Source of the DNA: an uncultured Oscillospiraceae bacterium
GTDB taxonomy: Bacteria; Bacillota; Clostridia; Oscillospirales; Acutalibacteraceae
Reading direction: 5' to 3'
DNA length: 6,591 nucleotides
NCBI GenBank assembly: GCA_900553525.1
Contig: USDZ01000097.1
Span: forward strand, 1-6,591
In this document: piece after piece, positions 5,369 through 6,591 of the stretch
How positions within the stretch are numbered: the stretch's first letter is position 1
How the letters are laid out: each line of letters starts with the position of its first letter
Notes under the pieces: model-generated
The model's database searches: none
Seen by the model: only the letters and a program-made list of their open reading frames with translations
Told to the model about the DNA's origin: nothing
Translations under genes and position numbers: made by a program

Positions 5369-5971
5369 ATGTTGAAACACCAAAGACTTTTTGTCCGACC
5401 CGCTCTTTTTCTTGTCTGTCTGTTTGCTGTCGGCCTTACAGCCGTCTCCGCCGCAGGCGACCCTGAGATCCGACTGACCTCGGGCGGCCAAAACGACAGC
5501 GAAACCACGATGATTCTGTCGCTGCAGAACATCCCTTCGGATCAGCGCGTGGAATACGCCCAGATTGAACTGACCTGCGACACGGAGGCTTTCGACATCG
5601 TGGCCGATAGTTTCGGCATGGAAACGGAACCCGACCGGATCAAAACCTCTGTCAAACAGGACACCGCGGAAGACAGCCTCCTGCTACTTATCGAGCCGGA
5701 GGACAACACCTTTGTGGGCCTTTCAAACGGGGACGTCTGCCGTTTTACCGTCCAAAACAAAACCGGTGAGGACACCCAACCCGCGTTTACCCTCGACGCC
5801 ATTCTCATTCTCAAAGATGGCACCGAATACGCATGGAGCGCCAGCCTTTCCCCTGACCTCTCGGGCGGCGGCCTGTATTGGCTCTTTTGGGCGATCCCAC
5901 TGCTCGTCGTCGTTTGTATTCTCGTCGTCATCCTTCTTCTCCGTATCCGGAAAAAAAGGGCGTCCCAATAA
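5369..5971 (+). CDS. Membrane-anchored single-domain cohesin-like protein
   Basis: This is a 200-residue surface protein. A signal peptide spans 1-29 (ALFLVCLFAVGLTAVSAA), and one beta-sandwich domain spans about 32-160. A transmembrane helix lies at about 169-191 (LYWLFWAIPLLVVVCILVVI), with a basic cytoplasmic tail RIRKKRASQ. The domain follows the cohesin pattern: an opening strand and SETTMILSLQNIP (44-56), then VEYAQIELTCDTEAFDIV (61-78, like the cohesin segment ending in YDpxxLev), then NGDVCRFTVQNKTGED (120-135, like the G-x-hhxhxF-x-h strand), and a last strand near FTLDAILILKDG. Cohesins bind dockerins; the gene lies 12 bases after a dockerin enzyme and shares its transcript, so its likely job is to hold that esterase at the cell surface. 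C70 and C124 are the only cysteines in the exported domain and might pair. Alternatives are another Ig-like adhesion domain or a general membrane-anchored accessory protein. The topology is clear; the cohesin call is inference from pattern and context. Confidence 0.72.
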   Translation: MLKHQRLFVRPALFLVCLFAVGLTAVSAAGDPEIRLTSGGQNDSETTMILSLQNIPSDQRVEYAQIELTCDTEAFDIVADSFGMETEPDRIKTSVKQDTAEDSLLLLIEPEDNTFVGLSNGDVCRFTVQNKTGEDTQPAFTLDAILILKDGTEYAWSASLSPDLSGGGLYWLFWAIPLLVVVCILVVILLLRIRKKRASQ

Positions 5972-5993
5972 ATCATCCTTTATAAAACAATCC

Positions 5994-6030
5994 GTCCGGC
6001 GGCCGGGATTTCTCCCGGCCGCCGGACTTT
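5994..6030 (+). terminator. Terminator of the esterase-cohesin operon
   Basis: A perfect 15-bp stem (GTCCGGCGGCCGGGA and TCCCGGCCGCCGGAC) with a 4-base loop is followed by TTTGTTGTG, starting 22 bases after the stop of the cohesin-like gene. This closes the operon, so the operon seems to contain just two genes. From here to 6214 the sequence is GC-rich with small dyads and no gene that I can support. Confidence 0.85.
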
Positions 6031-6214
6031 GTTGTGCACTCCAATTGGATAATCCCCGGTTATCCCGGGCCGCGCGCCGGAAAACGCCGCGTGTGGACGG
6101 ACGGCTCTCCGGAACCCGCAGAGAGGCCGGCCGCCGCCTTTCCGGCCCCGCATGTTCGGCATCCGGAGGTTTTTATGTTCCCGGTGTGGATTCCCACCAG
6201 AGCGCCGCCTTTTT

Positions 6215-6505
6215 TCAGCGGCCCGGCCGTACGCCCTTGGCAAGCAAGAGATCCAGCAGAGCCGCCAGCGTTCTCTTTTCAGTGATGAGCTGGAATTCCG
6301 GACTGCTGATGTGCCGGTCGATCCGCAGCGCCTGTAACACGGCGACGGTACAGTTGGGTTCGAGCTGTACCTTCACGGCGTATTCCACGCCGTCCATTTT
6401 CAAAGCCGCCGTACAGGCGGCGTCAAGCGGGGTCAGAACGGCGTGCAGAAGCAGGTCGCGGCGAAGCGCGGCAAACCGGTGGGGCGAAAGCTGACGAATG
6501 AGCAT
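6215..6505 (-). CDS. Small hypothetical protein, 96 residues
   Basis: I do not recognise this protein. It is 96 residues, without signal peptide or membrane helix, and looks like mixed helix and strand: helices near RFAALRRDLLLHAVL (10-24) and TLAALLDLLLAKG (79-91), with a strand pair in the middle (DGVEYAVKVQLE). It has two cysteines (C31 and C52). Coding is supported by a strong ribosome binding site, AAGGAGGG on the minus strand (6515-6522), 9 bases before the ATG at 6505, and by GC-rich codons like the genes in the right part of the window. It runs convergently to the esterase operon, with the operon terminator between them. No promoter fits between its ribosome binding site and the hairpin at 6533-6569, so it is probably transcribed with a gene beyond the window edge. 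Confidence 0.65.
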   Translation of the reverse strand: MLIRQLSPHRFAALRRDLLLHAVLTPLDAACTAALKMDGVEYAVKVQLEPNCTVAVLQALRIDRHISSPEFQLITEKRTLAALLDLLLAKGVRPGR

Positions 6506-6514
6506 GGTCTACCC

Positions 6515-6522
6515 TCCTTTTT
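6515..6522 (-). promoter_or_regulatory. Ribosome binding site of the small hypothetical gene
   Basis: AAGGAGGG on the minus strand, 9 bases before the ATG at 6505, is the main support for that short gene being real. Confidence 0.75.
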
Positions 6523-6532
6523 CATTTCAGAC

Positions 6533-6569
6533 ACAGAGAGACGGCGGGATTATCCCGCCGTCTCTCTGT
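6533..6569. terminator. Long perfect hairpin upstream of the small minus-strand gene
   Basis: A 17-bp perfect stem (ACAGAGAGACGGCGGGA and its complement) encloses a 3-base TTA loop. The flanking T tracts are weak (TGTTGTCG on plus, TGTGTCTG on minus). It may end a gene that lies to the right of the window, or act as an intercistronic attenuator or stability hairpin for the 96-residue gene. Its direction cannot be settled from this window. Confidence 0.6.
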
Positions 6570-6591
6570 TGTCGATTAAGATAGCGCAGCC

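Noticed and set aside
6175..6285. A 36-codon plus-strand frame with GGAGG five bases before its ATG
   Set aside because: It runs antisense over the 3' end of the better supported 96-residue minus-strand gene, has a proline-rich low-quality sequence, and has no promoter or terminator of its own.
1..6591. tRNA, rRNA, CRISPR array, insertion sequence or phage attachment site
   Set aside because: I saw no cloverleaf with a TTCGA arm, no regularly spaced direct repeats, no transposase frame and no matching terminal repeats.

Overview
The window looks like chromosomal DNA from an anaerobic Gram-positive Firmicute of the Clostridia, probably the Ruminococcaceae/Oscillospiraceae group. The evidence is strong AGGAGG-type ribosome binding sites, sigma-A style promoters, rho-independent hairpin terminators, an ECF-transporter S component, and above all a dockerin-bearing carbohydrate esterase. 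No RNA gene, CRISPR array or insertion sequence is visible. The organism assignment is inference.

Layout. (1) Bases 1-1362 (+) hold two translationally coupled genes of unknown function: a soluble protein, then a two-helix membrane protein. Their stop and start overlap as ATGA. This part is clearly AT-richer than the rest. The second gene is broken by an apparent one-base insertion in a C run, and the first may carry a similar lesion near its 5' end. (2) Bases 1363-1573 are a gene-free boundary with two hairpins facing the minus strand. (3) Bases 1574-2332 (-) encode an unusually long ECF S component with its own promoter (TTGACA-16-TATACT) and a near-perfect 21-bp palindrome at the expected transcript start. 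(4) Bases 2607-3032 (+) encode a small universal-stress-protein (USP)-like protein followed by a strong terminator. (5) Bases 3315-6027 (+) form a self-contained two-gene operon: promoter, secreted dockerin-containing CE2/SGNH esterase (3389-5356), then 12 bases later a 200-residue protein with a signal peptide, a cohesin-like beta domain and a C-terminal membrane anchor (5369-5971), closed by a 15-bp-stem terminator. (6) Bases 6215-6505 (-) encode a 96-residue protein of unknown function with a strong ribosome binding site, downstream of a 17-bp hairpin.

The most interesting system is the operon in (5). Dockerins bind cohesins, and here the only dockerin enzyme is co-transcribed with a single cohesin-like domain fused to a transmembrane anchor. 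The natural reading is a minimal cellulosome-like surface display unit: one plug, one socket, one membrane tether, with no multi-cohesin scaffoldin, no SLH module and no LPXTG sorting signal in view. The cohesin assignment rests on reading the sequence pattern and on context, and needs structural confirmation.
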